From contig CALQZK010000015.1 in the NCBI GenBank assembly GCA_943349555.1, positions 1-12,717 on the forward strand: a stretch of DNA of 12,717 bases, given 5' to 3'. A program made the translations under genes and the position numbers. Positions within the stretch are counted from its first letter, which is position 1. Every line of letters starts with the position of its first letter. The notes beneath the pieces are model-generated. The model had not been told where the DNA came from. It was given only the letters and a program-made list of their open reading frames with translations, and did no database searches. Shown here one piece after another: positions 1 through 7,258 of the stretch. This DNA is from Candidatus Nomurabacteria bacterium (GTDB lineage Bacteria; Patescibacteriota; Minisyncoccia; Phycocordibacterales; PALSA-1337).

Positions 1-162
1 TCCGCTTTTCCGAGTCCATTGAATTACCACATTAGTAGAGCGTGGTAGAGATATTAAAATAATTACAAAAAGTCGAGCGTATCACATTAGATTTAATCAT
101 TTGGATTTTGCTCGAAGTAGTTTCGAACTTTGTCCAGTATACACCGCCAGTTTTAGTGTTAA

Positions 163-168
163 TATTAT
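163..168 (+). promoter_or_regulatory. -10 box before DoxX-like gene; rest of 1-174 without gene
   Basis: The hexamer TATTAT ends six bases before the ATG at 175, so transcription would begin at or next to the start codon and the mRNA would be leaderless. No good -35 lies 16-18 bases upstream and there is no TG extension. The remaining bases 1-162 hold no supported gene. They are AT-rich with stops in all plus frames, and show only a 6-bp inverted repeat (TACCAC / GTGGTA, about 25-47) and an 8-base word CACATTAG occurring twice (28-35 and 83-90). The promoter call rests on spacing shared with two other genes in the window, not on experiment. Confidence 0.45.
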
Positions 169-174
169 TGCAAC

Positions 175-642
175 ATGCGCACCTATCTTCAGAAATTTGA
201 CTACTGGTTCATCCACTTCGTACGCCATTGGAGCATGCCTTTTGCCAGGTTTGCGATGTTTGTTATTTTCTTTTGGTTTGGAATCCTGAAAATCTTGGGA
301 GATAGTCCGGCTAATCCTATGGTAGCTGACCTTCTGCAGGCCACTATGCCTTCCATGTCCTGGGAAGTCTTCATTATCCTATTTTCCATATATGAAATGC
401 TAATCGGCATCGCCTTTATCATTCCTCGCTTCGAGCGTCTAGCTATCGCTCTTCTTATTCCTCACATGATAATGACAACCTTACCTCTCATTTTTCTTAC
501 AGGACTAACTTGGCAAGGATTTTTGGTTCCTACATTAGAAGGGCAATACATAATAAAAAACCTAGTAATTATTGCTTTGGCAATGGGAATTGCGGCGCAT
601 TTGCACCCGATTGCAAAAGACAAAAACTCAAGGCATAATTAA
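175..642 (+). CDS. Small DoxX-like integral membrane protein
   Basis: This 155-residue protein has four predicted membrane helices at about residues 22-41, 64-83, 88-108 and 126-143. A short charged N-terminus leads into the first helix and a basic tail follows the last. The first helix ends in FWFGILKILGDSP, resembling the helix-1 pattern of the DoxX/DUF417-type superfamily (a phenylalanine/glycine-rich helix followed by K and an SP turn). The family is poorly defined: some members are linked to terminal oxidases or redox stress, many have no known role. The ATG at 175 was chosen because a -10 box lies six bases upstream and because the ORF in another frame over 101-289 has no protein-like features. 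The ABC exporter begins 8 bases after the stop, so the two are probably co-transcribed. No catalytic residue can be named. Membrane location is fairly sure, family assignment moderate, function unknown. Confidence 0.65.
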   Translation: MRTYLQKFDYWFIHFVRHWSMPFARFAMFVIFFWFGILKILGDSPANPMVADLLQATMPSMSWEVFIILFSIYEMLIGIAFIIPRFERLAIALLIPHMIMTTLPLIFLTGLTWQGFLVPTLEGQYIIKNLVIIALAMGIAAHLHPIAKDKNSRHN

Positions 643-650
643 AAGCCTGT

Positions 651-2489
651 ATGAAAATCCCCAAAATAGAGAAAAACCCCAAGAAATCGGGGATAATTTA
701 TCCTGAAGTTACGAATTGGGATGTGATAAAGGAATATTGGAAGTCAGCCCGAGTCTATAGGTTGGCGGGTTTCTGTGTATTCATCTTTTTCATTCTCTCG
801 ACAATCAGCCAGTCTGTTGTGGCTCCTATTTATTATAAAAAGTTCTTTGATTTAATTTCTAATGGCCAGCCAGGCGATCCAGCTCTAGTTTCTTTGCTGG
901 CGTCGGTAGTGATAATGATATTAGGTCTTAATATGGCATCATGGATTTGTTCCAGGTCAGCAATCTTTTTCTTGAATGTCTTCGAGGCTTTTACAGTTAA
1001 GCTCTGCGTTCAGCGTGCCTTTGATTATCTTATCGGACATTCGCATTCATTTTTCGTAAATAATTTTACTGGTTCTCTGGTCCAAAGGGCAAATCGTTTC
1101 GGACGTTCTTTTATACGCATCGGTGATAGAGTCACTATGGATATTGCACCGCTCATTATAAAAGTTACAGGTGCTATTATCGTGCTTTACTTCGTCCTGC
1201 CCATTATGGCTTATGGAATATTGATTTGGGTGAGTCTTTTCACCATAGCATCCTTCCTTTTTGCACGATTTAAGATGAAATATGATATGTATAGTGCTGA
1301 ATTTGATTCGAAAATGAGCGGAACAATGTCTGATTCCATTTCTAATCATGATCCAGTACAGCTCTTTACAGGCTGGAATGAAGAATCAAGACGACTTGAT
1401 GTGATAAATTCAGAATATGTCAATGCCGTCTATTTCCGCTGGAGCCTGCAAAATGCAATAGAAGCCTTCAATATATTTTTTGTCTTAATTATTGAGTTTT
1501 TCATATTTTACTATGGAATAAAATACTGGGATGCCGGACTGCTGACTGTGGGAACTTTTGCTCTGTTACAAGCCTACATCATTACAATCGGCGGTAGTCT
1601 GCGAGATTTCGGCCGTGTGGTGCGAGATTTATACGAAGCATTTACTGACGCCAAGGAAATGGTAGAAATCCTCCACCTCAAACACGAGATACAGGACATA
1701 CCAAATGCCAAGAAACTTATGGTGCCAAAGGGAATAGTGGAATTTAAAAATGTTTCCTTCGCATTTGGAGAAAATAAGCCAGTTTTTACCGGGATTAATG
1801 TCTCCATTAAGCAGGGAGAGAAAGTGGCTTTGATCGGCTCATCCGGAGCAGGGAAGTCTACTTTGGTAAAATTACTTTTGCGCCTTTATGACATTCAGAA
1901 AGGAGAAATTCTTGTGGATGGTCAGGATATAAAAAATGTGACGCAAAAAAGCTTAAGGGAAAATATCAGCCTAGTTCCTCAAGACCCAGCTCTCTTCCAC
2001 AGGACTCTGATGGAGAATATACGATATGGAAAAAGGACCGCATCGGATGAAGAAGTTATAAAAGCGGCAAAACTTGCCCATTGCGATGAATTTATAAATG
2101 AATTCCCGCAAAAATATGAAACTTTTGTGGGAGAAAGGGGTGTGAAGCTGTCCGGCGGAGAGCGCCAGAGAGTAGCTATAGCAAGGGCAATTCTCAAGAA
2201 TGCGCCTATTCTAGTGCTTGATGAAGCAACATCAAGCCTAGATTCTCATTCCGAATCTCTTATCCAAGATGCTCTGCACACTCTGATGGAAGGCAAGACA
2301 ACCATAGTCATTGCTCATCGCCTTTCTACAATTAAAAAGATGGATAGGATTATCGTCATAAGTAAGGAAGGCGTTATGGAAGAAGGTTCGCATGATGAAT
2401 TAATACAAAAGCCTGGCGGAATTTACGCCAAGCTCTGGTCTCTTCAGGCTGGAGGCTTTGCGAGTGAGAATATCGATGAACTTCTATAG
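651..2489 (+). CDS. ABC exporter, fused membrane and ATPase domains
   Basis: A 612-residue ABC half-transporter with an N-terminal type IV (exporter-type) membrane domain at about residues 35-330, roughly six helices, and a C-terminal ATPase domain at about 365-595. The ATPase parts are intact: Walker A GSSGAGKST (396-404), Q-loop in VPQDPALF, signature LSGGERQR (from 500), Walker B ILVLDEATSSLD (from 521) and H-loop His556 in IAHRLST. Since both catalytic motifs are canonical, it should act as a homodimer exporting a lipid, peptide or other hydrophobic substrate across the cytoplasmic membrane. The sequence does not reveal which; MsbA-like lipid exporters and drug exporters share this layout. 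There is no peptidase domain, so it is not a bacteriocin-processing type. It begins 8 bases after the DoxX-like gene, with no Shine-Dalgarno sequence, and is probably translated from the same mRNA. Family call very sure, substrate unknown. Confidence 0.92.
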   Translation: MKIPKIEKNPKKSGIIYPEVTNWDVIKEYWKSARVYRLAGFCVFIFFILSTISQSVVAPIYYKKFFDLISNGQPGDPALVSLLASVVIMILGLNMASWICSRSAIFFLNVFEAFTVKLCVQRAFDYLIGHSHSFFVNNFTGSLVQRANRFGRSFIRIGDRVTMDIAPLIIKVTGAIIVLYFVLPIMAYGILIWVSLFTIASFLFARFKMKYDMYSAEFDSKMSGTMSDSISNHDPVQLFTGWNEESRRLDVINSEYVNAVYFRWSLQNAIEAFNIFFVLIIEFFIFYYGIKYWDAGLLTVGTFALLQAYIITIGGSLRDFGRVVRDLYEAFTDAKEMVEILHLKHEIQDIPNAKKLMVPKGIVEFKNVSFAFGENKPVFTGINVSIKQGEKVALIGSSGAGKSTLVKLLLRLYDIQKGEILVDGQDIKNVTQKSLRENISLVPQDPALFHRTLMENIRYGKRTASDEEVIKAAKLAHCDEFINEFPQKYETFVGERGVKLSGGERQRVAIARAILKNAPILVLDEATSSLDSHSESLIQDALHTLMEGKTTIVIAHRLSTIKKMDRIIVISKEGVMEEGSHDELIQKPGGIYAKLWSLQAGGFASENIDELL

Positions 2490-2499
2490 AATTAATATA

Positions 2500-2508
2500 T
2501 GCTACGAT
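2500..2508 (+). promoter_or_regulatory. Extended -10 promoter for DUF192 gene
   Basis: TGC followed by TACGAT (hexamer 2503-2508) forms an extended -10 element. Six bases separate it from the ATG at 2515, predicting a transcript that starts at the start codon. It lies just past the stop of the ABC exporter, so the DUF192 gene probably has its own promoter besides any read-through. No -35 is evident. Confidence 0.45.
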
Positions 2509-2514
2509 ACTAGC

Positions 2515-2952
2515 ATGAGAGCCCTATTAATATTAGTTATATTGCTGGCCGCCACGCTTGGCGGTTTTTATACATTTTCTAATCCTTCACAACCAGTTCT
2601 ACATCTCCAAGACAAAGTAATCTTTCTCCTCATTACCGATTCTCCAATAGAAAGAGCAAAAGGCCTTGGGGGAAGAAAATCTCTGCCGGAAGATACTGCT
2701 ATGATTTTTGTGTTTGATGCTCCGGGTATACAAGGATTTTGGATGAAAGGCATGGAATTTCCCATAGACATTATTTGGATTGATGGTGAAAAGAGAATTG
2801 TGAATATTGAAGAAAATATTTCCCCCGATTCTTACCCAAAAGTTTTTTCTCCAGAGCAAAAAAGTCTCTATGTTCTTGAAGCAAATGCTGGCTTTGCTGG
2901 CGAAAATAATCTCAAAGTCGGAGATCATCTGAATTTCATCTTGTCTAAATAA
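2515..2952 (+). CDS. DUF192 family protein, membrane-anchored
   Basis: The protein is 145 residues from the ATG at 2515. Residues 2-21 are a hydrophobic segment (RALLILVILLAATLGGFYTF) that acts as a membrane anchor or uncleaved signal, so the rest should face outside. The DUF192 (UPF0127) domain fills residues 33-143 and shows its hallmark blocks: RAKGLGGRKSL (48-58), MIFVFD (63-68), FWMKGMEFPIDIIWID (75-90) and VLEANAG (120-126). The family is widespread, small and often exported; its biochemical role is not established. An in-frame start at 2458 would add 19 polar residues inside the end of the ABC gene and bury the signal segment, so 2515 is preferred. The leaderless-type promoter just upstream agrees. 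The following 50 bases are T-rich but contain no hairpin, so termination before nrdA is unclear. Confidence 0.85.
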   Translation: MRALLILVILLAATLGGFYTFSNPSQPVLHLQDKVIFLLITDSPIERAKGLGGRKSLPEDTAMIFVFDAPGIQGFWMKGMEFPIDIIWIDGEKRIVNIEENISPDSYPKVFSPEQKSLYVLEANAGFAGENNLKVGDHLNFILSK

Positions 2953-3059
2953 TTTTTTGTTGCTTAATTACTTTTTCCTAACTTATCCACTTTTTTATTC
3001 GTGTGCAAAAGAGTAGAATGACTATTACTTTAAAAGAGCAATATATTATTTTATACACC

Positions 3060-5738
3060 ATGCCCATATTCATCACGAAAGCCGACGGTACAAGAGAGCC
3101 TCATAATGCAGACAGAGTCAACCGTTCTATAGAACGTGCGTGTATAGGACTTACAGATCCAATATCCAAGGTCACACAGATCGCGACGGAGACAAATCTT
3201 ACTTTGTACGACGGCATTACTACAGATGAAATGGACAAGGCGACCATCAATGCATCGGTTCAGAATATAAAAGAAGATATAGAATTTGATAAAGTTGCAA
3301 CACGTCTGCTCCTCAAGACTGTCTACAGGCATGTTGTGGGAGACTATGATAAAGACAATCCAGATGATTTGAAGAAAAGGCATCGGCATGGGTTTATTTT
3401 GTATATCGAAAATGGAATAAAGAATAATAAATTGCACGCTGACATGAAGGGAAAATTTGACCTGAATGTCCTGTCAGACACTTTGTCTATAGATAGAGAT
3501 GAAATTTTCCAATATGCTGGCCTAGACGGCTTGATTAATCGCTATATGATTAAGGATGAGCATCAGATTCCTTTGGAAACTCCCCAATATTTCTTCATGA
3601 GAATCGCTATGGGACTCTCATATAATGAGAAAAATCCTACCGAATATGCTAAAAAGTTTTATTCCAAGATGTCCCAACATGCTTATATTGCAGGCGGATC
3701 AACAAATCTAGCTGCGGGAACTACAAAACCATCATTGTCCAACTGCTTTCTTTTGGAAATACATGACGACATGAGGCATATTGCCAAGACTGTTTCTGAT
3801 GTCATGCTTCTCTCAAAAGATTCAGGAGGAATAGGGCTCTCAATTACTAAACTCCGAGCAACAGGCTCACCACTCAAGTCAAATTTTGGAGGCGCTTCCA
3901 GCGGACCTACTCCTTTTGCAAAAATAGTTGATACTGCCATACGTGCCGTGCAAAGGGGTGGAAAGAAGGTGGGTGCCCTATGTTTCTATATGGAAAATTG
4001 GCACATTGATTTTCCGGAATTTGTGGATTGGAAGAATAATGCTGGAGATGACTATCTACGAATGAGAACTGCCAATACTGCCGTCTATTTGTCTGATGAA
4101 TTTATGAAAAGAGTTAAGACTGGTAAGGATTGGTATATGTTTGACCCTGCGGAGACAAGGGATTTGAATGAATTATACGGAAAAGCCTTCAGCAAACGCT
4201 ATGAATATTATGTAGATAAAGCAGAAAAAGGGCAATTAAGAACATTTAAAAAGATTCCAGCAGCAGAACAATTCCGAGCTATATTAGTCTCTCTTCAGAC
4301 TACTTCTCATCCTTGGCTGGTCTGGAAGGATGCCATAAATCTCCGTGCTTTGAACAATAATACCGGCACTATCCACATGTCTAACTTATGTACGGAAATT
4401 TGCCTTCCGCAGGACAAGGATAATGTTGCTGTGTGTAACTTGGCATCTCTGAATCTCGCTGCTCATGTTAATAATAAAGAAGTTCAATGGAGTAAACTGG
4501 AAGAAACTGTACGACTTGCTGTACGCCAGCTTGATAACCTTATCGACATAAACACCCTCTCTATTCCTGAAGCAAATAAATCCGACAAAGAAAATCGCGC
4601 AGTTGGGCTGGGGGTAATGGGATTTGCGGATACAATAGAGCGTCTTGGCATGGCATATGAAAGTGAGCATGCTTGGGATTTTGCCGATAGAATTTTCGAA
4701 TTCGTCAGTTACATGGCTATTGATGAGAGTGCAAATCTTGCTCAAGAAAGAGGGTCATATAATAATTTTGTCGGATCAGAATGGTCAAAAGGAAAAGTCC
4801 CAATCGATTCTATTAAAAGGTTAGATGAAGAGCGTGAAGTACCCGTATCTGTTAGCAGAGACAGTAGACATAGGGGTCTTAATTGGAATCTTCTTCGTGA
4901 GAAGGTTAAAAAAGGAATGAGAAACGCCACTCTTATGGCGGTCGCTCCTAATGCTAATATTGGACTGGTGGCGGGCACGACTCCGGGAATAGATGCCAGA
5001 TTTGCTCAAGTATTCTCGCGAAATAAGATTTCAGGAAAGTATCTTGATCTCAATCATAACTTAGTGAAAGATCTTAAGAACATGGGAATTTGGGAAAAAG
5101 TTAGGGAGGATATTATAGAGTATCAGGGAGATATTTCCGGCATCGATGCTATTCCTCAATATATAAAAGATATTTACAAGACTTCTTTTACCACATCTCC
5201 GCTCGCATATATTGAGGTTGCTGCACGTGCGCAAAAATGGGTGGATCAGGCTCTTTCTCGAAACATGTATTTGGAGACGCGAGACATCGATGAAACTATG
5301 AGTATATATATGACAGCTTGGGAAAAGGGATTGAAGTCAACATACTATCTACACATGAAGCCTCGCCATACTGCCGAGCAGAGCACCGTCAAAGTTAATA
5401 AGGCAGAAAAAATGGGCAAAAAAGGCTTCGGGTCAGTGGCGAAAGCTATGGTGGAGGAGGTAGGGGAAGTAGAGAGGATGAAAATAGAAATAGAAGAAGA
5501 AAGTCCAGTTTCTGTTTTTGCTCCAGTGACTACTCCGATTAAAGTTCAGGAAACAGTTTCGGTATCTGCTCCTTCCTCTGTTCCGCAAGAAGAAAGTGCG
5601 CCTATACAAAATATTCCAAGCAAATTTACTGATCTATCGTCTCTAAAATTAGAAACCAAAGTAACCACTTCCAAGCCCGCTCCAAAGGTTTGTCCGATTG
5701 ACCCAGCTGAACGTGCCCAGTGCGACAGTTGCCAGTAA
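3060..5738 (+). CDS. nrdA: Class I ribonucleotide reductase, large (alpha) subunit
   Basis: The catalytic subunit that reduces ribonucleoside diphosphates to deoxyribonucleotides, working with NrdB. It has 892 residues from the ATG at 3060. Residues 2-90 are an ATP-cone (PIFITKADGTREPHNADRV), the allosteric activity site. The ten-stranded barrel follows and keeps every expected catalytic residue: Cys229 (SNCF), Asn442/Cys444/Glu446 (NLCTE), Cys459 (VAVCNLAS) and the radical-relay pair Tyr762/Tyr763. A linker of about 80 residues rich in P, S, T and V leads to Cys888 and Cys891 (CDSC), the swinging dithiol that re-reduces the active site; Cys878 is an extra cysteine. A GTG at 3003 would extend the frame by 19 residues, but homologues begin near the ATP-cone and the ATG at 3060 follows an AT-rich stretch. 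nrdB follows within 42 bases. Identification is very sure; intact. Confidence 0.96.
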   Translation: MPIFITKADGTREPHNADRVNRSIERACIGLTDPISKVTQIATETNLTLYDGITTDEMDKATINASVQNIKEDIEFDKVATRLLLKTVYRHVVGDYDKDNPDDLKKRHRHGFILYIENGIKNNKLHADMKGKFDLNVLSDTLSIDRDEIFQYAGLDGLINRYMIKDEHQIPLETPQYFFMRIAMGLSYNEKNPTEYAKKFYSKMSQHAYIAGGSTNLAAGTTKPSLSNCFLLEIHDDMRHIAKTVSDVMLLSKDSGGIGLSITKLRATGSPLKSNFGGASSGPTPFAKIVDTAIRAVQRGGKKVGALCFYMENWHIDFPEFVDWKNNAGDDYLRMRTANTAVYLSDEFMKRVKTGKDWYMFDPAETRDLNELYGKAFSKRYEYYVDKAEKGQLRTFKKIPAAEQFRAILVSLQTTSHPWLVWKDAINLRALNNNTGTIHMSNLCTEICLPQDKDNVAVCNLASLNLAAHVNNKEVQWSKLEETVRLAVRQLDNLIDINTLSIPEANKSDKENRAVGLGVMGFADTIERLGMAYESEHAWDFADRIFEFVSYMAIDESANLAQERGSYNNFVGSEWSKGKVPIDSIKRLDEEREVPVSVSRDSRHRGLNWNLLREKVKKGMRNATLMAVAPNANIGLVAGTTPGIDARFAQVFSRNKISGKYLDLNHNLVKDLKNMGIWEKVREDIIEYQGDISGIDAIPQYIKDIYKTSFTTSPLAYIEVAARAQKWVDQALSRNMYLETRDIDETMSIYMTAWEKGLKSTYYLHMKPRHTAEQSTVKVNKAEKMGKKGFGSVAKAMVEEVGEVERMKIEIEEESPVSVFAPVTTPIKVQETVSVSAPSSVPQEESAPIQNIPSKFTDLSSLKLETKVTTSKPAPKVCPIDPAERAQCDSCQ

Positions 5739-5780
5739 TGTGATAGAGTGTTTATTACTACCAATAATCAAGAAAATAAC

Positions 5781-6797
5781 ATGCTTATAGGAAAACCTGC
5801 ACCAGAAGATACCAGCCTGCATCCGATAAAATACCAATGGGCTTATGATTTATACAATCAAGCCGTCCGCAATACTTGGTTTCCTCATGAGATTGCTCTG
5901 AAAGAGGACCTTGATGATTGGAAAAAAATGACAGATGATGAACGACATGCCGTAGAATTTCTTATGGCATTTTTTAACCCAGCTGAACTCATTGTCAATC
6001 GTTCGATTGCGCTTGGGATGTATCCATATTTGAAAGCGGCAGAATGTCATCTTTATCTTGCAAAGGTTATGTGGGAAGAGGCCAATCACTGCGTGGCTTT
6101 TGAATATGTGCTAGAAACTTTTCCATTTGATCGTGAAAAAGTTTTTAGCCACCATCTCCATGTCCCGTCTATGAAAGCCAAGGAAGATTATATTAACAAA
6201 TACATGAGAAGAATGACGGACACATCCCTAGATGTCAGTACTACAGAAGGAAAAAAAGATTTTATAAGAAACCTAGTAGCTACAAATATAGTGATGGAGG
6301 GGATTTGGTTCTATTCCGGCTTCATGGTGGCTCTGTCTTTCCGCCAGAGGAAACAGCTCCGCAATTTCGGTTCGATGATCAACTGGGTTCTACGCGATGA
6401 GAGCCTACATTTGAAATTCGGCATCAATCTTATTCACAATATATTGGAAGAAAATGCAGACTTGCTCACGGAAGATTTTGCAAATGATATACGCAATATA
6501 ATAATAGAAGGAGTAGATAGGGAAGTTGAATACAATAAGGATCTTTTCCCAAATGGAATTCTTGGTCTCAATGCCGACTATGTGAATCAATATGTGAAAT
6601 ACGTGGCCGACCGCCGTCTAGAAGAGCTTGGTTTCCCAGTGCACTACAAAGTTACAAATCCTGCGAAATGGATGTCCACAGCTACTGATGTTTACGAACT
6701 AGTTAATTTTTTTGAGGCCCAGAATACCAGCTACGAAGTGGATGCTCATTCATCAAAAAAGCCGATTGCTCCGGACGAAAAACAAGGAAAAAGCTAA
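5781..6797 (+). CDS. nrdB: Class I ribonucleotide reductase, small (beta) subunit, Phe in place of radical Tyr
   Basis: The radical-generating subunit that pairs with NrdA, 338 residues of ferritin-like helical fold. The six metal ligands are visible: Glu69 (NPAEL), Glu100 and His103 (EANH), Glu173 (VMEGIWFY), Glu207 and His210 (RDESLH). Trp33 matches the conserved radical-path tryptophan, and a tail tyrosine occurs in NTSYEVD. A constant offset of 15 from E. coli numbering puts residue 107 at the radical-tyrosine position; it is Phe (HCVAF). The first ligand is Glu, not Asp. Both traits match class Ic enzymes (Chlamydia type, Mn/Fe cofactor, no tyrosyl radical); class Id-like metal chemistry is an alternative. 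No nrdI is present. The ATG at 5781 sits just before the conserved GKPAPED segment. A GTG at 5748 would add 11 residues and has a poor -10-like TAATGT six bases upstream, so the start is uncertain. A strong terminator follows. Confidence 0.95.
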   Translation: MLIGKPAPEDTSLHPIKYQWAYDLYNQAVRNTWFPHEIALKEDLDDWKKMTDDERHAVEFLMAFFNPAELIVNRSIALGMYPYLKAAECHLYLAKVMWEEANHCVAFEYVLETFPFDREKVFSHHLHVPSMKAKEDYINKYMRRMTDTSLDVSTTEGKKDFIRNLVATNIVMEGIWFYSGFMVALSFRQRKQLRNFGSMINWVLRDESLHLKFGINLIHNILEENADLLTEDFANDIRNIIIEGVDREVEYNKDLFPNGILGLNADYVNQYVKYVADRRLEELGFPVHYKVTNPAKWMSTATDVYELVNFFEAQNTSYEVDAHSSKKPIAPDEKQGKS

Positions 6798-6823
6798 AGG
6801 AGACGAAAGGGGAGGAGTAGGCT

Positions 6824-6858
6824 ATCAAAAAACTTCCCTTTTGGGGAAGTTTTTTGAT
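6824..6858. terminator. Bidirectional intrinsic terminator between nrdB and rnpB
   Basis: A perfect 15-bp inverted repeat (6824-6838 and 6844-6858) with a 5-base loop. Each arm carries CTTCCC/GGGAAG next to six A or T, so either strand yields a G/C-rich stem followed by a U-run. It lies 26 bases after the nrdB stop and just past the 3' end of the convergent RNase P RNA, and can end both transcripts. Confidence 0.88.
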
Positions 6859-6860
6859 GT

Positions 6861-7156
6861 AACGTACCTATAAGCCGAATTCTGTATTCACCCTTGCGGA
6901 TGAACGACAGCCATTTATCTGGGAGATGAGTTGCCCCATCCCTCAAGCGGCACTCCCATCTTTCGACGGGCACGGCCTTGCACCGAGGTAAGGATTTTGC
7001 CGTTTCACCCGAACTAAATCGGCTCGTCTCTGTTCGCACCTCACGGATCGCTCCGGACGGGCGTTACCCGCTACCCTACTACTCTTGGCTTACGCCGAAA
7101 GTCAGTGTTCGGACTTTCCTCTATAGACTTGCGCCTACAGCGACTGTCTGGTACGT
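6861..7156 (-). ncRNA. rnpB: RNase P RNA, compact bacterial class A-like
   Basis: The catalytic RNA that removes 5' leaders from tRNA precursors. On the minus strand the universal core is plain. The P4 5' strand lies in GAGGAAAGTCCGAAC (AAGTCCGAA at 7108-7116) and its 3' strand TTCGGCTT in ACAGAATTCGGCTTATAGG (6872-6879), with the conserved bulged U at 7113. The ACAGAGA and GGTGAAAC blocks of the specificity domain are present. P1 is a perfect 7-bp pairing (ACGTACC at 7156-7150 with GGTACGT at 6868-6862), which fixes both ends. Other visible helices are P3 with a GCAA loop (7121-7140), P12 (7009-7022), a P15 hairpin with a GAAA loop (6955-6970) and P18 with a GCAA loop (6925-6940). At about 296 bases it is shorter than the roughly 380 of E. 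coli, because P13/P14 and P16/P17 are absent. The 3' end could be a few bases longer. Confidence 0.95.
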
Positions 7157-7162
7157 GAAGAA

Positions 7163-7171
7163 AGAGTAGCA
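7163..7171 (-). promoter_or_regulatory. rnpB: Extended -10 promoter of rnpB
   Basis: On the minus strand TGC plus TACTCT (hexamer 7168-7163) is followed by six bases and then the first base of P1 at 7156. That is the expected start-site distance, so promoter and RNA structure agree on the 5' end. No convincing -35 is visible. Confidence 0.6.
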
Positions 7172-7213
7172 TATTTTACAAAATAAGACACTTTTCTTTT
7201 TTTGCATCTATTC

Positions 7214-7222
7214 TGCTATAAT
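7214..7222 (+). promoter_or_regulatory. Extended -10 promoter of ligase-like/murJ operon
   Basis: TGC followed by a perfect TATAAT (7217-7222). Transcription would start near 7229, giving a leader of about 30 bases to the ATG at 7259; this leader is AT-rich and has no Shine-Dalgarno sequence. The -35 region is T-rich without consensus. It diverges from the rnpB promoter, the two -10 hexamers being about 50 bases apart. Confidence 0.65.
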
Positions 7223-7258
7223 TAGCAATATTATTATTTATAGAAAATACACACACAT

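Noticed and set aside
17..19. Possible minus-strand start running off the left edge (MDSEKR)
   Set aside because: Only six codons are visible and no promoter or family signal supports it.
115..140. tRNA-like TTCGAA words on either strand
   Set aside because: The flanking bases do not form a T-stem, and no acceptor or anticodon arm is found.
101..289. Open frame of 62 codons upstream of and overlapping the DoxX-like gene
   Set aside because: No protein-like pattern, overlaps the membrane protein in another frame, and contains the inferred promoter.
3003..3059. GTG-started extension of NrdA by 19 residues
   Set aside because: Extra residues precede the ATP-cone without similarity to it; the ATG at 3060 fits family starts better.
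6978..7169. 63-codon plus-strand open frame and an 81-codon minus-strand frame over 6794-7039
   Set aside because: Both lie in the RNase P RNA gene or its terminator and are explained by RNA structure.
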